A DNA stretch of 64,000 nucleotides from Pseudorhodoferax sp. Leaf267 (GTDB lineage: Bacteria; Pseudomonadota; Gammaproteobacteria; Burkholderiales; Burkholderiaceae_C): the NCBI RefSeq assembly GCF_001422405.1, contig NZ_LMMV01000026.1, forward strand, positions 4,166 through 68,165. The letters run 5' to 3'. Under the pieces are notes generated by a model. That model was not told the origin of the DNA. It saw only the letters and a list, made by a program, of their open reading frames with translations, and made no database searches. A program made the translations under genes and the position numbers. This document shows, piece after piece, positions 45,508 to 55,230 of this stretch. Position 1 is the stretch's first letter. Every line of letters begins with the position of its first letter.

Positions 45508-46614
45508 ATGGGCAAGCAGCGTGTCGTGGTCGGATTGAGTGGCGGGGTCGATTCCGCGGTGAGCGCGTACCTGCTCAAGCAGCAGGGCTACGACGTCGTG
45601 GGCATCTTCATGAAGAACTGGGAAGACGACGACGACAGCGAATACTGCTCGTCGAACATCGACTTCGTGGATGCCGCGGCCGTGGCCGACGTGCTAGGCA
45701 TCGAGATCGAGCATGTCAACTTCGCGGCCGACTACAAGGACCGCGTGTTCGCCGAATTCCTGCGCGAGTACCAGGCCGGCCGCACGCCCAACCCCGACGT
45801 GCTGTGCAATGCCGAGATCAAGTTCAAGGCCTTCCTGGACCACGCCATGCGGCTGGGCGCCGAGAAGATCGCTACCGGGCACTACGCCCGCGTGCGCGAG
45901 CGCGACGGCCGTTTCGAGTTGCTCAAGGGCCTGGACCCGTCCAAGGACCAGAGCTACTTCCTGCACCGGCTGACGCAGGCGCAGCTGTCCAGGACGCTGT
46001 TCCCCGTGGGCGAGCTGCACAAGACCGAGGTGCGCCGCGTCGCCGCCGAGATCGCGCTGCCCAACGCGAAGAAGAAGGACTCGACCGGTATCTGCTTCAT
46101 CGGCGAGCGCCCGTTCCGCGAGTTCCTGAACCGCTACATCGCCAAGGAGCCCGGCCCGATCAAGGACGAGCGTGGCCGCGTGCTGGGCGAGCACCAGGGC
46201 CTGAGCTTCTACACGCTGGGCCAGCGCCAGGGCCTGGGCATCGGCGGGATCAAGGAGAAAGGCGCGCCGCGCGGCGGTGGCGAGCATGCGCCCTGGTTCG
46301 TCGCGCGCAAGGACATCGCCGCCAACACCTTGTGGGTGGTGCAGGGCCATGAGCATCCCTGGCTGCTGTCGCATGCCCTGGATGCGGACAACGCGAGCTG
46401 GGTCGCCGGTGCAGCGCCGGAGCCGGCCGATTACGCCAGCAAGACCCGCTACCGCCAGGCCGACGCGCCATGCCGCCTGGCAGAAGGCGCGAACGGCGCG
46501 TTCGCGCTGTCGTTCGACGGCGCGCAGTGGGCCGTGACGCCGGGGCAGTCGGCCGTGCTGTACGACGGTGAGGTCTGCCTGGGCGGTGGCGTCATCGCGG
46601 CAGCCACGCCCTGA
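45508..46614 (+). CDS. mnmA: tRNA-specific 2-thiouridylase MnmA
   Basis: A 368-residue enzyme that thiolates U34 of tRNA-Lys, -Glu and -Gln. The PP-loop [10 protein letters not shown] is at residues 8-17; the catalytic cysteines are in NPDVLCN and [15 protein letters not shown]. The sequence is complete and typical. Downstream is a strong stem-loop shared with the convergent ssb. Confidence 0.97.
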   Translation: MGKQRVVVGLSGGVDSAVSAYLLKQQGYDVVGIFMKNWEDDDDSEYCSSNIDFVDAAAVADVLGIEIEHVNFAADYKDRVFAEFLREYQAGRTPNPDVLCNAEIKFKAFLDHAMRLGAEKIATGHYARVRERDGRFELLKGLDPSKDQSYFLHRLTQAQLSRTLFPVGELHKTEVRRVAAEIALPNAKKKDSTGICFIGERPFREFLNRYIAKEPGPIKDERGRVLGEHQGLSFYTLGQRQGLGIGGIKEKGAPRGGGEHAPWFVARKDIAANTLWVVQGHEHPWLLSHALDADNASWVAGAAPEPADYASKTRYRQADAPCRLAEGANGAFALSFDGAQWAVTPGQSAVLYDGEVCLGGGVIAAATP

Positions 46615-46631
46615 GCCTGTACCCAGACGTG

Positions 46632-46669
46632 ACAAGGGGGTGCCAGCCTGGCGGCCAGTACCCCCTTGT
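46632..46669. terminator. Stem-loop between convergent mnmA and ssb
   Basis: ACAAGGGGGT (46632-46641) and ACCCCCTTGT (46660-46669) pair perfectly; the loop contains a second small stem (GCCAG/CTGGC, 46642-46652). It lies 18 bp after mnmA and 25 bp after ssb (reading leftward) and can serve both. The U-tract is short. Confidence 0.75.
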
Positions 46670-46693
46670 GGTGAGGTGGGTCGTACCTGACGA

Positions 46694-47203
46694 TCAGAAC
46701 GGAATGTCGTCGTCCATGTCGTCGAAACCGCTCGACGCCTTGGGCGCCGCAGCCGGTGCGCGCGGTGCGGCGGCTGCGGGGCGGCTGGCGGGTGCCGGGC
46801 GGCGGGGCGCCTCGTAGCCACCGTCATCATCGCCGCCACCACTGGATGGGCCGGGACCACCCATGCCCTGGCGGCTGCCCAGCATGGTCATCTCGTTGAC
46901 GTTGATTTCGGTGATCGACTTCTCAGCGCCTGACGCGTCGTTGTACTTGCGGCTGCGGATCGAGCCTTCGATGTAGACCTGAGAACCCTTGCGCAGGTAC
47001 TGCTCAACGATGTCGACCAGCCGGCCGCGAAACACAAGGCGGTGCCATTCAGTGGCTTCGCGGCGCTCGCCGGTCTGTTTGTCCTTCCAGGTCTCGGTGG
47101 TGGCGACCGTGACATTGGCCACCCGGTCCCCACTGGGGAAGCTGCGCACTTCGGGGTCACGGCCCAGGTTGCCGACGATGATGACTTTGTTGACGGATGC
47201 CAT
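46694..47203 (-). CDS. ssb: Single-stranded DNA-binding protein
   Basis: A 169-residue SSB: N-terminal OB fold ([55 protein letters not shown]), a Gly/Pro/Ala-rich linker, and the acidic protein-interaction tip DMDDDIPF. The Met at 47203 is the family start; the frame continues 29 codons upstream without similarity. It is divergent from uvrA, an arrangement shared with E. coli, but no LexA box was found between them. Confidence 0.97.
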   Translation of the reverse strand: MASVNKVIIVGNLGRDPEVRSFPSGDRVANVTVATTETWKDKQTGERREATEWHRLVFRGRLVDIVEQYLRKGSQVYIEGSIRSRKYNDASGAEKSITEINVNEMTMLGSRQGMGGPGPSSGGGDDDGGYEAPRRPAPASRPAAAAPRAPAAAPKASSGFDDMDDDIPF

Positions 47204-47331
47204 GGTGTGCTGCCGATCGGAGAGAGGAAAAGGGCGCCAATTGTGCCGCATGCTCTGGCTGCGCCGCGAGCGGCTGCGCTGCGGATTCATGCGGTGCCCC
47301 GTATCATGTCGGGTTTTCCCGAGCGCGCATC

Positions 47332-50298
47332 TTGAACAATCCCACGGACGGCTCCTACCTCGCGACGGCGCTGCAGCAGCAGCGCATCAGCGTCCGCGGG
47401 GCGCGCACGCACAACCTCAAGAACATCGACCTGGACATCCCGCGCAACCAGCTCGTGGTGATCACCGGGCTGTCCGGCTCGGGCAAATCCTCGCTGGCCT
47501 TCGACACGCTGTACGCCGAGGGGCAGCGCCGCTATGTGGAGAGTCTGTCCACCTATGCGCGGCAGTTCCTGCAGCTCATGGACAAGCCCGATGTGGACAT
47601 GATCGAGGGCCTGTCGCCGGCCATCTCGATCGAGCAAAAGGCCACCAGCCACAACCCGCGCTCGACCGTGGGCACGGTGACCGAGATCCACGACTACCTG
47701 CGCCTGCTGTTCGCGCGCGCCGGCACGCCGTATTGCCCCGACCACGACCTGCCGCTGTCGGCGCAGACCGTCACGCAGATGGTCGACACGGTGCTGGCGC
47801 TGCCCGAGGACATGCGCCTCATGGTGCTGGCGCCCATCGCGCGCGAGCGCAAGGGCGAGTTCACCGAGGTTTTCGCCGACCTGCAGGCCCAGGGCTATGT
47901 GCGTTTTCGCGTGGATGGCCAGTCCTACGAATTCGACAACCTGCCCAAGCTCAAGAAGACCGAAAAGCACGACATCGACGTGGTGATCGACCGGCTCAAG
48001 GTGCGGCGCGAGGCCGAGGCCAGCGGCCTGCGCCAGCGGTTGGCCGAGAGCTTCGAGGCGGCCCTGCGTCTGGCCGAGGGCCGGGCCATCGCGCTGGAGA
48101 TGGACGCCGCCGCGAACGCCGACGGTACGCCGGGCACGCCACGCGAGCACCTGTTCAACGCCAAGTTCTCGTGCCCGGTCTGCAGCTACTCGATCAGCGA
48201 GCTGGAGCCGCGGCTGTTCTCGTTCAATTCGCCCGTGGGCGCCTGCCCGAGCTGCGACGGCCTGGGCGCGCAGGAGTTCTTCGATCCCATGCGCGTCGTG
48301 GGCTTCCCCACGCTGAGCCTGGCCAGTGGCGCGATCAAGGGCTGGGACCGGCGCAACGGCTACTACTTCGCGCTGCTCGAAAGCTTGGCCAAGCACTACA
48401 AGTTCAACGTCGAGACGCCGTTCGAGGCTCTTCCGGCCGAGGTGCAGCAGGCCGTGCTGCACGGCTCCGGCGAGGAAGAGATCAAGTTCAGCTACGTCAT
48501 GGAGTCCGGCAACTTCCAGGGCAAGAAGCTGAGCAAGAAACATCCGTTCGAAGGCGTGATCCCCAACATGCAGCGGCGCTACCGCGAGACCGATTCGGCC
48601 GTGGTGCGCGAGGATCTCGCGCGCTACCGCAGCACCCAGGCCTGCCCGGACTGTCATGGCTCGCGGCTGCGTCGCGAGGCCCGGCACGTGAAGATCGGCG
48701 AAGGCGCGCAGGCGCGCGCGATCTACCAGATCAGCAGCACCACGCTGCGCGAGAGCTTGGCCTACTTCGACGGGCTGCAGATGCATGGCGCCAAGGCCGA
48801 GATCGCCTCCAAGGTGGTGCGCGAGATCGGCCTGCGGCTCAAGTTCCTGAATGATGTGGGGCTGAACTATCTGAGCCTGGACCGCAGCGCGGAAACCCTG
48901 TCGGGCGGCGAGTCGCAGCGCATCCGCCTGGCCTCGCAGATCGGCTCGGGCCTGACGGGGGTGATGTACGTGCTGGACGAGCCCAGCATCGGCCTGCACC
49001 AGCGCGACAACGACCGGCTCATCGACACCCTGAAGCACTTGCGCGACATCGGCAACAGCGTGCTGGTCGTCGAACACGACGAAGACATGATGCGCGCGGC
49101 CGACCACATCATCGACATGGGGCCGGGCGCGGGCGTGCACGGCGGCCAGGTCGTGGCCCAGGGCGACTACGAAGCCGTGAAGGCCAACACGCGTTCGTTG
49201 ACCGGCCAGTACCTGTCGCAGACGCTGCAGATCGCCGTGCCACCGCGCCGCACGCCGTGGCTGCCGGTGACGGATGCGGACGCCAAGGCGCCGGCGCGGC
49301 TGCAGATGCTGAGCGTGCGCGGCGCGCGCGGGCACAACCTCAAGGGTGTGGACGTGGACGTGCCCGTGGGCCTGCTGACCTGCGTGACCGGGGTGTCCGG
49401 GTCGGGCAAGTCGACGCTGGTCAACGACACCCTGTACACCGCGGCCGCGCGCCACATCTACCGCGCGCACGACGAGCCCGCGCCGCATGACGAGATCCTG
49501 GGCCTGGAGTACTTCGACAAGGTCATCAACGTCGATCAGTCGCCGATCGGCCGCACGCCGCGCAGCAACCCGGCCACCTACACCGGATTGTTCACGCCGA
49601 TCCGTGAGCTGATGGCCGAGGTGCCGATGGCGCGCGAGCGCGGCTACGGGCCGGGCCGCTTCAGCTTCAACGTGGCGGGCGGGCGCTGCGAGGCCTGTCA
49701 GGGCGACGGCATGGTCAAGGTTGAGATGCACTTCCTGCCCGATGTCTACGTGCCCTGCGATGTCTGCCACGGCCAGCGCTACAACCGCGAGACGCTGGAG
49801 GTGCTCTACAAGGGCCGCAACATTGCGCAGATCTTGGAGCTGACGGTGGAGGCGGCGCACGACTTCCTGCAGGCCGTGCCGAACATCGCGCGCAAGCTCA
49901 AGACGCTGCTGGACGTCGGGCTCTCCTACGTCAAGCTCGGCCAGGCGGCGACGACCCTGTCCGGCGGCGAAGCGCAGCGCGTGAAGCTGGCGCTGGAGCT
50001 GTCCAAGCGCGATACCGGGCGCACGCTGTACATCCTGGACGAGCCGACGACAGGGCTGCATTTCGCCGACATCGATCTGCTGCTGCAGGTGTTGCACCAG
50101 CTGCGCGATGCAGGCAACACCATCGTCGTGATCGAGCACAACCTGGACGTCATCAAGACGGCCGACTGGCTCATCGACATGGGCCCGGAGGGTGGGGCCG
50201 GCGGCGGCACCGTGGTCGCCGCGGGTACGCCGGAGCAGATCGCGGCCGATGCGCGCAGCCACACCGGGCGCTATCTGCAGCGGTATCTGGAGACTTAG
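47332..50298 (+). CDS. uvrA: Excinuclease ABC subunit A
   Basis: The 988-residue damage-recognition ATPase of nucleotide excision repair. Two ABC modules have Walker A loops GLSGSGKSS and GVSGSGKST and signatures [16 protein letters not shown] and [16 protein letters not shown]. Zinc fingers appear as CPVC...CPSC and CEAC...CDVC. The TTG at 47332 is the best start: no ATG lies before the conserved [13 protein letters not shown], and the frame upstream is Cys-rich non-conserved sequence. Its stop overlaps the convergent yqjK-like gene by four bases. Confidence 0.95.
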   Translation: MNNPTDGSYLATALQQQRISVRGARTHNLKNIDLDIPRNQLVVITGLSGSGKSSLAFDTLYAEGQRRYVESLSTYARQFLQLMDKPDVDMIEGLSPAISIEQKATSHNPRSTVGTVTEIHDYLRLLFARAGTPYCPDHDLPLSAQTVTQMVDTVLALPEDMRLMVLAPIARERKGEFTEVFADLQAQGYVRFRVDGQSYEFDNLPKLKKTEKHDIDVVIDRLKVRREAEASGLRQRLAESFEAALRLAEGRAIALEMDAAANADGTPGTPREHLFNAKFSCPVCSYSISELEPRLFSFNSPVGACPSCDGLGAQEFFDPMRVVGFPTLSLASGAIKGWDRRNGYYFALLESLAKHYKFNVETPFEALPAEVQQAVLHGSGEEEIKFSYVMESGNFQGKKLSKKHPFEGVIPNMQRRYRETDSAVVREDLARYRSTQACPDCHGSRLRREARHVKIGEGAQARAIYQISSTTLRESLAYFDGLQMHGAKAEIASKVVREIGLRLKFLNDVGLNYLSLDRSAETLSGGESQRIRLASQIGSGLTGVMYVLDEPSIGLHQRDNDRLIDTLKHLRDIGNSVLVVEHDEDMMRAADHIIDMGPGAGVHGGQVVAQGDYEAVKANTRSLTGQYLSQTLQIAVPPRRTPWLPVTDADAKAPARLQMLSVRGARGHNLKGVDVDVPVGLLTCVTGVSGSGKSTLVNDTLYTAAARHIYRAHDEPAPHDEILGLEYFDKVINVDQSPIGRTPRSNPATYTGLFTPIRELMAEVPMARERGYGPGRFSFNVAGGRCEACQGDGMVKVEMHFLPDVYVPCDVCHGQRYNRETLEVLYKGRNIAQILELTVEAAHDFLQAVPNIARKLKTLLDVGLSYVKLGQAATTLSGGEAQRVKLALELSKRDTGRTLYILDEPTTGLHFADIDLLLQVLHQLRDAGNTIVVIEHNLDVIKTADWLIDMGPEGGAGGGTVVAAGTPEQIAADARSHTGRYLQRYLET

Positions 50299-50627
50299 CC
50301 CATCTGGTCCAGCTGACGCTGGACAGACGCGAATACGGTGCGCGCCGTGCGCCAGCTGCGCCACAGGAACAGGCCGCGGCGCGCCCAGCGCCCCAGCTTG
50401 CGGGGCCGGCGCAGGGCCAGCACCGCGGCAACCGAACCCATGGCCCAGGGGTGCTTCTGCACGAAGCTCTTGGCCGATTGCACGGTCTGCGCGATGCGCT
50501 CGCCAAACTGCAGCAGGTGCAGCACCGGCACGCACTGCACTGCCAGCGTTTCGCGCTGTCCGGCGATGCGTTCGAGCAGGCGGCCGCGCTCGCGCTGCAG
50601 TTCAGCGAGGCTCTTGCGGCGGGCCAT
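50295..50627 (-). CDS. yqjK: YqjK-like protein
   Basis: A 110-residue basic protein with an N-terminal coiled-coil-like helix ([20 protein letters not shown]) and a short hydrophobic stretch ([14 protein letters not shown]). Composition and position, third in a yqjD-yqjE-yqjK series, match the YqjK family of unknown function. It overlaps yqjE by 26 bp and the convergent uvrA by 4 bp. Confidence 0.75.
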   Translation of the reverse strand: MARRKSLAELQRERGRLLERIAGQRETLAVQCVPVLHLLQFGERIAQTVQSAKSFVQKHPWAMGSVAAVLALRRPRKLGRWARRGLFLWRSWRTARTVFASVQRQLDQMG

Positions 50628-51009
50628 CGCTGGAAGCGGCTTTCAGTTGGCGCAGGTCGGCCTGCAATTCGGCCAGGCTGGCCGCGAATGGGTGGTCTTC
50701 GGTGTCGGCGCCCTGCTTGACGGACCAGGCCAGCCAGGCGGCAAAGGCCACGAACACCAAGAACAGCACGGCCAGCACCGCGACGCGCTGGTCCCACATC
50801 AGCACCAACAGCAAGCCGATGCCGACCACCAGGGCCAGGGACGCGAACACGACAGCCAGCAGCGTGCGCAGCAGCTGCTGCAGCGCGCGGTGCTTTTCGA
50901 TCTGGATCTCGTTGCCCAGCAGCTGCAACCTGGTCTGGCCCATGGTGAGCAGCGTCTCGGCGACGCGTTTCAGGGCCGCGATCGGGCCCGTGCGGCCGGC
51001 ACTAGCCAT
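50602..51009 (-). CDS. yqjE: YqjE-like membrane protein (holin superfamily III type)
   Basis: A 135-residue inner-membrane protein with two adjacent membrane helices (LLRTLLAVVFASLALVVGIG and VAVLAVLFLVFVAFAAWLAW) between an amphipathic N-terminal region and a charged tail. This is the phage-holin-like YqjE architecture; there is no evidence of a lytic role. It lies 39 bp after yqjD in the same operon. Confidence 0.85.
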   Translation of the reverse strand: MASAGRTGPIAALKRVAETLLTMGQTRLQLLGNEIQIEKHRALQQLLRTLLAVVFASLALVVGIGLLLVLMWDQRVAVLAVLFLVFVAFAAWLAWSVKQGADTEDHPFAASLAELQADLRQLKAASSDGPPQEPR

Positions 51010-51048
51010 GTGGGGTCTTTGTCAGCGCCCTTGTGGGCGCATGCCGGA

Positions 51049-51378
51049 TCAACGCCGTGCGCCGCCGCCGAGGGCCAGGCCCAGCAGCACGCCGACAGCC
51101 GCGGCGACGCCGATGGCGGTCCAAGGCGATTCGTGCACGTAGTCGTCGGTGGCGCGGGCGGCGGCCTTGGTCTTGACCAGCAGGGCTTCTTCCGCGTCGA
51201 CCAGGCGCAGCTTGGCATCATGCAGACGGGCCTTGATGCGGGCGCGCAGGTTGGTGACCTTCTCGCCAGCCTGGTCGGCCGTCGCGCTGAGCATCTCCTC
51301 GGCGTCGGAGATCACGGATTTGATGTCGCTGACCAGTTGTTCTTGCGATTCGACGCTGGATGCGGTGGTTTTGGACAT
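51049..51378 (-). CDS. yqjD: YqjD/ElaB-family (DUF883) membrane-anchored protein
   Basis: A 109-residue protein: a charged, coiled-coil N-terminal region (QLVSDIKSVISDAEEMLSAT, RARIKARLHDAKLRL) and a C-terminal membrane anchor with glycines (WTAIGVAAAVGVLLGLALGG, then GARR). E. coli YqjD binds ribosomes and ties them to the membrane in stationary phase. The Met at 51378 follows AAGGGGG; a start nine codons earlier lacks a ribosome site. First gene of yqjD-E-K. Confidence 0.9.
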   Translation of the reverse strand: MSKTTASSVESQEQLVSDIKSVISDAEEMLSATADQAGEKVTNLRARIKARLHDAKLRLVDAEEALLVKTKAAARATDDYVHESPWTAIGVAAAVGVLLGLALGGGARR

Positions 51379-51530
51379 GGAATCCCCCTTGTTCGATAGT
51401 GGCAATGGAAAGTGCAGGTTAGCAGATAAAAGTCAGGCGTCACTTGCATACGCCAGCGCGCACAAGGTTTTTTGCGGGGGGCAGGGCTAAACTGGCCGGC
51501 ACCCTGTATCGACCTACACCGGAGGGCGCG

Positions 51531-51719
51531 ATGAAGGACAAGGAGTACTTCTGGAACGTCGACCTGCGCATCGTGCTGCGGCAGTGGTGGCAGGATGTGT
51601 CGGCGTTCGTGCTCGCCCTGGTGCTATTCCTGGCGATGTCGCTGCCTGTGGTGATCCCGACCCTGATCCTCTGGTATCTGTTTTCGATCGACTTCAAGGT
51701 AGCGCCACCGGCGCCCTGA
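51531..51719 (+). CDS. Small single-span membrane protein, unrecognised
   Basis: A 62-residue protein with a charged, Trp-rich N-terminus (MKDKEYFWNVDLRIVLRQWW) and one long hydrophobic segment (AFVLALVLFLAMSLPVVIPT, then LILWYLF). It has an excellent ribosome site (GGAGGGCG, 3 nt before the ATG). I do not recognise a family. It ends exactly where the convergent MBL gene ends, with no spacing. Reality is supported by the ribosome site and composition, not by homology. Confidence 0.65.
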   Translation: MKDKEYFWNVDLRIVLRQWWQDVSAFVLALVLFLAMSLPVVIPTLILWYLFSIDFKVAPPAP

Positions 51720-52511
51720 TCAGATCTCGAATTCCTGGCCCGCTTCCAGCCAGCGGATGTCGTGGCCCGGCTGGCCGGCCGCGCTGGCGTTGCGGTCGAA
51801 TTCTTCGATCTCGGCCATGATCAGCACCGTCTCGGACGGCTTGGTGTGCGTGATGTAGATCGGCAGCTTGCGCTGCGGTGCCAGGTGGCCGAGCTCGTCG
51901 GCCAGCGCCATCGGTGACAGGTGCAGGCTGCGCCGCGCCAAGTCCTGCTCCCGGTTGCTGAACGCGGTCTCGATGACCAGCATGGCGACGTCCATGGTTT
52001 CCAGCCGCTTCCAGAACGCCGGGTTGCGCTCGGTATCGCCCGTGAACACCCAGCATGGCCCGCCCGCGGACACCGCGTAGCCGCAGGCCGGCACCGTGTG
52101 GACGGCAGGCATGGCTTCGACCGACGTCCCGCCGACCTGTACGACCTGGCCGATGGCGATTTCGTGGAAGCTGATGAAAGGCGCGGCCTGCGACGGGATG
52201 CGGCTGAAATCCGGCCAGATCACGTTGTTGAACACATGGGCCTTGAGCGCTGCGATGGTGCCTGACAAGGCATGGATGCAGATCGGACTGCGGCGTTGGG
52301 AGGCGATGGCGTCGACCATCAGCGGCAGGGCCGCGATGTGGTCCAGATGCGAATGGGTTAGGAACACGTGGTCGATGCCGCGCATTTCTTCCAGCGTGAG
52401 GTCACCGACACCTGTCCCCGCGTCGATCAGCACCGCGGAATCGACCAGAAACGAAGTGGTGCGACAGTCCTTGGCGATCGCCCCGGAACAGCCCAGCACA
52501 CGCAGTTTCAT
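51720..52511 (-). CDS. MBL-fold hydrolase, class-II 3',5'-cyclic-nucleotide phosphodiesterase-like
   Basis: A 263-residue metallo-beta-lactamase-fold protein. The metal site begins HSHLDHIAAL (residues about 54-63), continues with the TGDTER aspartate and ends THTKPSE. The start KLRVLGCSGAI and the placement of HSHLDH fit the class-II cyclic-nucleotide phosphodiesterase group (cAMP/cGMP hydrolysis), but tRNase Z-like or other activities are possible. A single gene, convergent with the small membrane protein. Confidence 0.85.
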   Translation of the reverse strand: MKLRVLGCSGAIAKDCRTTSFLVDSAVLIDAGTGVGDLTLEEMRGIDHVFLTHSHLDHIAALPLMVDAIASQRRSPICIHALSGTIAALKAHVFNNVIWPDFSRIPSQAAPFISFHEIAIGQVVQVGGTSVEAMPAVHTVPACGYAVSAGGPCWVFTGDTERNPAFWKRLETMDVAMLVIETAFSNREQDLARRSLHLSPMALADELGHLAPQRKLPIYITHTKPSETVLIMAEIEEFDRNASAAGQPGHDIRWLEAGQEFEI

Positions 52512-52629
52512 CCGTTTCCTTGGTCGGTTGTGAAATCGGTGCCGCCCGGACGTGGATGGGAAGGGCAGCCGTTACATCAGGCTACACGTTCGGGGCAGGC
52601 CTGTCGCAACTATTTTGACGGATTCGAGC

Positions 52630-52675
52630 GCAGGCGGGCGAGTTTTGCGTGTCGCTTTGCGACCGGAGCGCCTGC
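52630..52675. other. Nested stem-loops downstream of the FHA gene
   Basis: GCAGGCG (52630-52636) pairs with CGCCTGC (52669-52675), enclosing a small perfect hairpin GTCGC-TTT-GCGAC (52651-52663). It lies just after the FHA gene stop and before the MBL gene on the same strand. No U-run follows; it may end FHA transcripts. Confidence 0.35.
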
Positions 52676-52685
52676 CCGAAGCGGC

Positions 52686-53366
52686 TCAGCCCGTGTAGAT
52701 GAATTGCATCTGCGTGCCGGCTAGCTGAAGAATGTCGCCATTTTTTAGGCCCATCGGCGTCGTGCTGACCGCCGCACCGTTGAGCAGCGGGAATTCCCCG
52801 CCCTCGACATGCACGACCACATAGCCTTGCGGCTTGCGCGTGATGGCGGCCACGGCCACGCCCGGCTTGCCCAGGGTCGTCACGACTTTCACGAGCGTGA
52901 CCTCCCGGCCAGCTGCCGCGCCGGAGATGACGCGGATCGATGCCGGGGCGGTGGCCTCCGGCTGCGCCACAGGCGCGACCGGGTCGAAGGCCCGCCTCTG
53001 GGGGACCGGCGCCTCGGCGGCACGCGGTGTCGTGACAGGCCCGCGCGCTGCCGTGGCGCGGTCCTGGGCCGTGTCCTGCAGTTCGTTCAGGAACTTGATC
53101 TTGTACTTGCCGATCTCGACCATGTCGTTGTGGCGCAGCGACTGCTTGCGGATGGCGCGGCTGTTGACATAGGTGCCATTCGTGCTGTTGAGGTCTTCCA
53201 GCTGCACCTCCGTGCCCGACAGCAGCACGGCTGCGTGTTCGCCGCTGACGGCCAGGTTGTCGATCACGACGTCGTTGTACGGGCGCCGGCCCAATGTCGT
53301 ACGGTCCTTGGTCAGCTGCACTTCCTTGATGACGACACCATCGATCGAAACGATCAGCTTCGGCAT
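52686..53366 (-). CDS. FHA-domain protein, with a second degenerate FHA-like region
   Basis: A 226-residue protein. An intact N-terminal FHA domain (about residues 18-95) has LGRRPYNDVVIDNLAVSGEH and LEDLNSTNGTYVNSR, i.e. the GR, SxxH and NG residues that bind phosphothreonine. After a Pro/Ala-rich linker, residues about 150-226 (REVTLVKVVTTLGKPGVAVA, FPLLNGAAV, LKNGDILQLAGTQMQFIY) look like a second FHA with the binding residues lost. The gene follows a PP2C phosphatase by 41 bp, so it probably reads Ser/Thr phosphorylation; no kinase is nearby. Confidence 0.88.
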   Translation of the reverse strand: MPKLIVSIDGVVIKEVQLTKDRTTLGRRPYNDVVIDNLAVSGEHAAVLLSGTEVQLEDLNSTNGTYVNSRAIRKQSLRHNDMVEIGKYKIKFLNELQDTAQDRATAARGPVTTPRAAEAPVPQRRAFDPVAPVAQPEATAPASIRVISGAAAGREVTLVKVVTTLGKPGVAVAAITRKPQGYVVVHVEGGEFPLLNGAAVSTTPMGLKNGDILQLAGTQMQFIYTG

Positions 53367-53407
53367 GGTCCGCTCCTGAATCTGGTCATGGATCTCTTTG
53401 TCAGTGC

Positions 53408-54190
53408 CTAGTTGCGCAACAGCCTGGCCATGAGGCTGGGCCTGCGGGTGTCGGATTGGGCTTGCACGAGTAGCACGGTGATGTTATCGCGGCCACCGCG
53501 GGCGTTGGCCACGTCCACCAGTTGGCGCGCCTTGTCGTCCAGCGAGCCGGCGGCCCGCACGATGCTGGCGATGCTGGCGTCGTCCACCATGTCGGACAGG
53601 CCATCCGAGCACAGCAGGTAGATGTCTTCGGACTCCACCGCAAATTCATTGAGCTCCAGCAGCACGCTGTCCTCGATGCCCAGGGCACGCGTGACCAGGT
53701 TGCGCTGCGTCGAGAACGCCGCCTGCGCCGGCGTGATCAGCCCCGCGTCCAGCTGTTCCTGCAGCAGCGAATGGTCCTTCGTGATCTGCACCAACTCCTG
53801 CCGCAGGCGGTAGCAGCGCGAGTCGCCGATGTGGCCCAGGAACAGCCGGGCGTCGCGGAACACGGCAACCACGAGCGTTGTGCCCATGCCCGCGTAGCTG
53901 GGGTTGTGGCGCGCGGCGTTGAAGACGGCCAAATTGGCGTGGCCGACACTGGCGTCGATCGCCTTGCGCACCTCTTTGGACGGGGCTTCCGCGCCCGAGG
54001 CCCTCAGCCAGCGCCCGAGTTCCGCGCGGATGATGCTGGCCGCCATGCTGCTGGCCACTTCGCCGGCGTTGTAGCCGCCCATGCCGTCGGCCAGCACGCT
54101 CAGGCCGACCGCCGCATCGACAGTGACAGCGTCCTCATTGTTTTTTCGCAGCAAACCGGCGTGGGTCTGCGCGCAGAACTCGTAATTCAT
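53408..54190 (-). CDS. PP2C-family serine/threonine phosphatase
   Basis: A 260-residue PPM phosphatase of the PstP/Stp1 type. Metal-binding motifs are KNNEDA, LADGMGGYNAGE (Asp35), GHIGDSRCYRLR, LCSDGLSDM and GGRDNITVLLV. It removes phosphate from Ser/Thr. The Met at 54190 fits the family; an ATG eight codons upstream (54214) is possible. It pairs with the FHA gene downstream. Confidence 0.93.
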   Translation of the reverse strand: MNYEFCAQTHAGLLRKNNEDAVTVDAAVGLSVLADGMGGYNAGEVASSMAASIIRAELGRWLRASGAEAPSKEVRKAIDASVGHANLAVFNAARHNPSYAGMGTTLVVAVFRDARLFLGHIGDSRCYRLRQELVQITKDHSLLQEQLDAGLITPAQAAFSTQRNLVTRALGIEDSVLLELNEFAVESEDIYLLCSDGLSDMVDDASIASIVRAAGSLDDKARQLVDVANARGGRDNITVLLVQAQSDTRRPSLMARLLRN

Positions 54191-54491
54191 CTCGTGGGCG
54201 CGCGGTGCCGGCATCAACCGCTGCGGCTACGCGCAGCCTGCGCCATGGCCGTGCGGCCCGACGCGCGTTGAAGATGCCCCTGTTTCCGCACTGCCGCCTT
54301 TCATTGTCGGAACTCGCATGCCAAGCACCGCGTCCACAGGCCCACGCGAATGGACAGCCGGAATGCGATGCGGAGCCGACATTCTGTTACGCGCAGCGAT
54401 CAAATAGGCGGCCAGCCTGAAAATATCTGCGGTTTCAAGCCTGGGCCGAGCGCCAGGTGCGCCATTCCTGCCACAGGCGTGCTGGCGCGCC
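54191..54491. other. 301-bp region without a gene between terC and the PP2C gene
   Basis: No coding sequence is supported. An imperfect stem (GGCC-AGCCTGAAA near 54409-54421 with TTTCAAGCCTGGGCC near 54433-54447) could end terC transcripts or shape the PP2C leader. No clear promoter was seen. Confidence 0.45.
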
Positions 54492-55181
54492 TCAGGATCG
54501 GCTGGCCCGCTTCTGTAGCCAGTTGCCGATCGCGACCACCAAAACGGCACCCGCAACGCCGGCCGCCTGCACCGTGGTCTCGCTGACGGCGCCCACGTAG
54601 TTGGCCACGGCCGGATCGGTCAGCAGCATCTCGCCGGCCAGGAAGCCGAGCAGTGCGGCTCCGATCGTGATGATGATGGGGAATCGCTCCATGACCTTGG
54701 TCAGCAAGCTGGCGCCGAACACGATCAACGGAATGCTGACCACCAGCCCGATCACCAGCAGCGGCATATTGCCTTTGGCGGCGGCGGCGACGGCCAGCAC
54801 GTTGTCCAGGCTCATGACCAGATCGGCGACGAGGATAGTGCGGATCGCCGCCATCATGCCGGTGACTTCCTGCCCGTCGCCGCCGCCCTCGTCTTCACCC
54901 ATCAGCAAGTCCACGCCGATATAGCCCAGCAGGCAGCCGCCGACGATCTTCAGGAAGGGCATGCCCAGCAACCGGATCGCGACCAGGGTCAGCAAAATCC
55001 GCATGACGATGGCTGCGGCGCTGCCGAAGAAGATCGCCTTGCCACGCTGCTCGGGCTTGAGCGTGCGCGCGGCCATGGCGATGACCACGGCGTTGTCGCC
55101 CGACAGGACGACGTTGGCCAGCAGGATGGAGCCGAGCGCGCTCCAGAACGTGGCAGAAGAAAGATCGAGACCAGCAAGCAT
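54492..55181 (-). CDS. TerC-family integral membrane protein (YjbE-type)
   Basis: A 229-residue protein with about seven membrane helices. The two family motifs are VVLSGDNAVVIAMAA (residues 24-38) and ADLVMSLDNVLAVAAAA; their intramembrane aspartates are thought to bind metal. TerC relatives include Mn2+ exporters and tellurite-resistance proteins. Downstream of sucD on the same strand, with a GC hairpin in the gap. No manganese riboswitch was recognised upstream. Confidence 0.9.
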   Translation of the reverse strand: MLAGLDLSSATFWSALGSILLANVVLSGDNAVVIAMAARTLKPEQRGKAIFFGSAAAIVMRILLTLVAIRLLGMPFLKIVGGCLLGYIGVDLLMGEDEGGGDGQEVTGMMAAIRTILVADLVMSLDNVLAVAAAAKGNMPLLVIGLVVSIPLIVFGASLLTKVMERFPIIITIGAALLGFLAGEMLLTDPAVANYVGAVSETTVQAAGVAGAVLVVAIGNWLQKRASRS

Positions 55182-55205
55182 GACGACTCCGACTGTTATG
55201 AATGC

Positions 55206-55230
55206 GAAAGCGCCCGGTCAGGGCGCTTTC
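55206..55230 (-). terminator. 10-bp stem-loop between sucD and terC
   Basis: GAAAGCGCCC (55206-55215) pairs perfectly with GGGCGCTTTC (55221-55230). It is downstream of sucD and only 24 bp before the terC start. Reading leftward there is no U-run, so it may terminate weakly or regulate read-through into terC. On the plus strand TTGTTT follows. Confidence 0.6.

Noticed and set aside
47204-47331. LexA box between ssb and uvrA
   Set aside because: No CTGT-N8-ACAG-like sequence was found on either strand.
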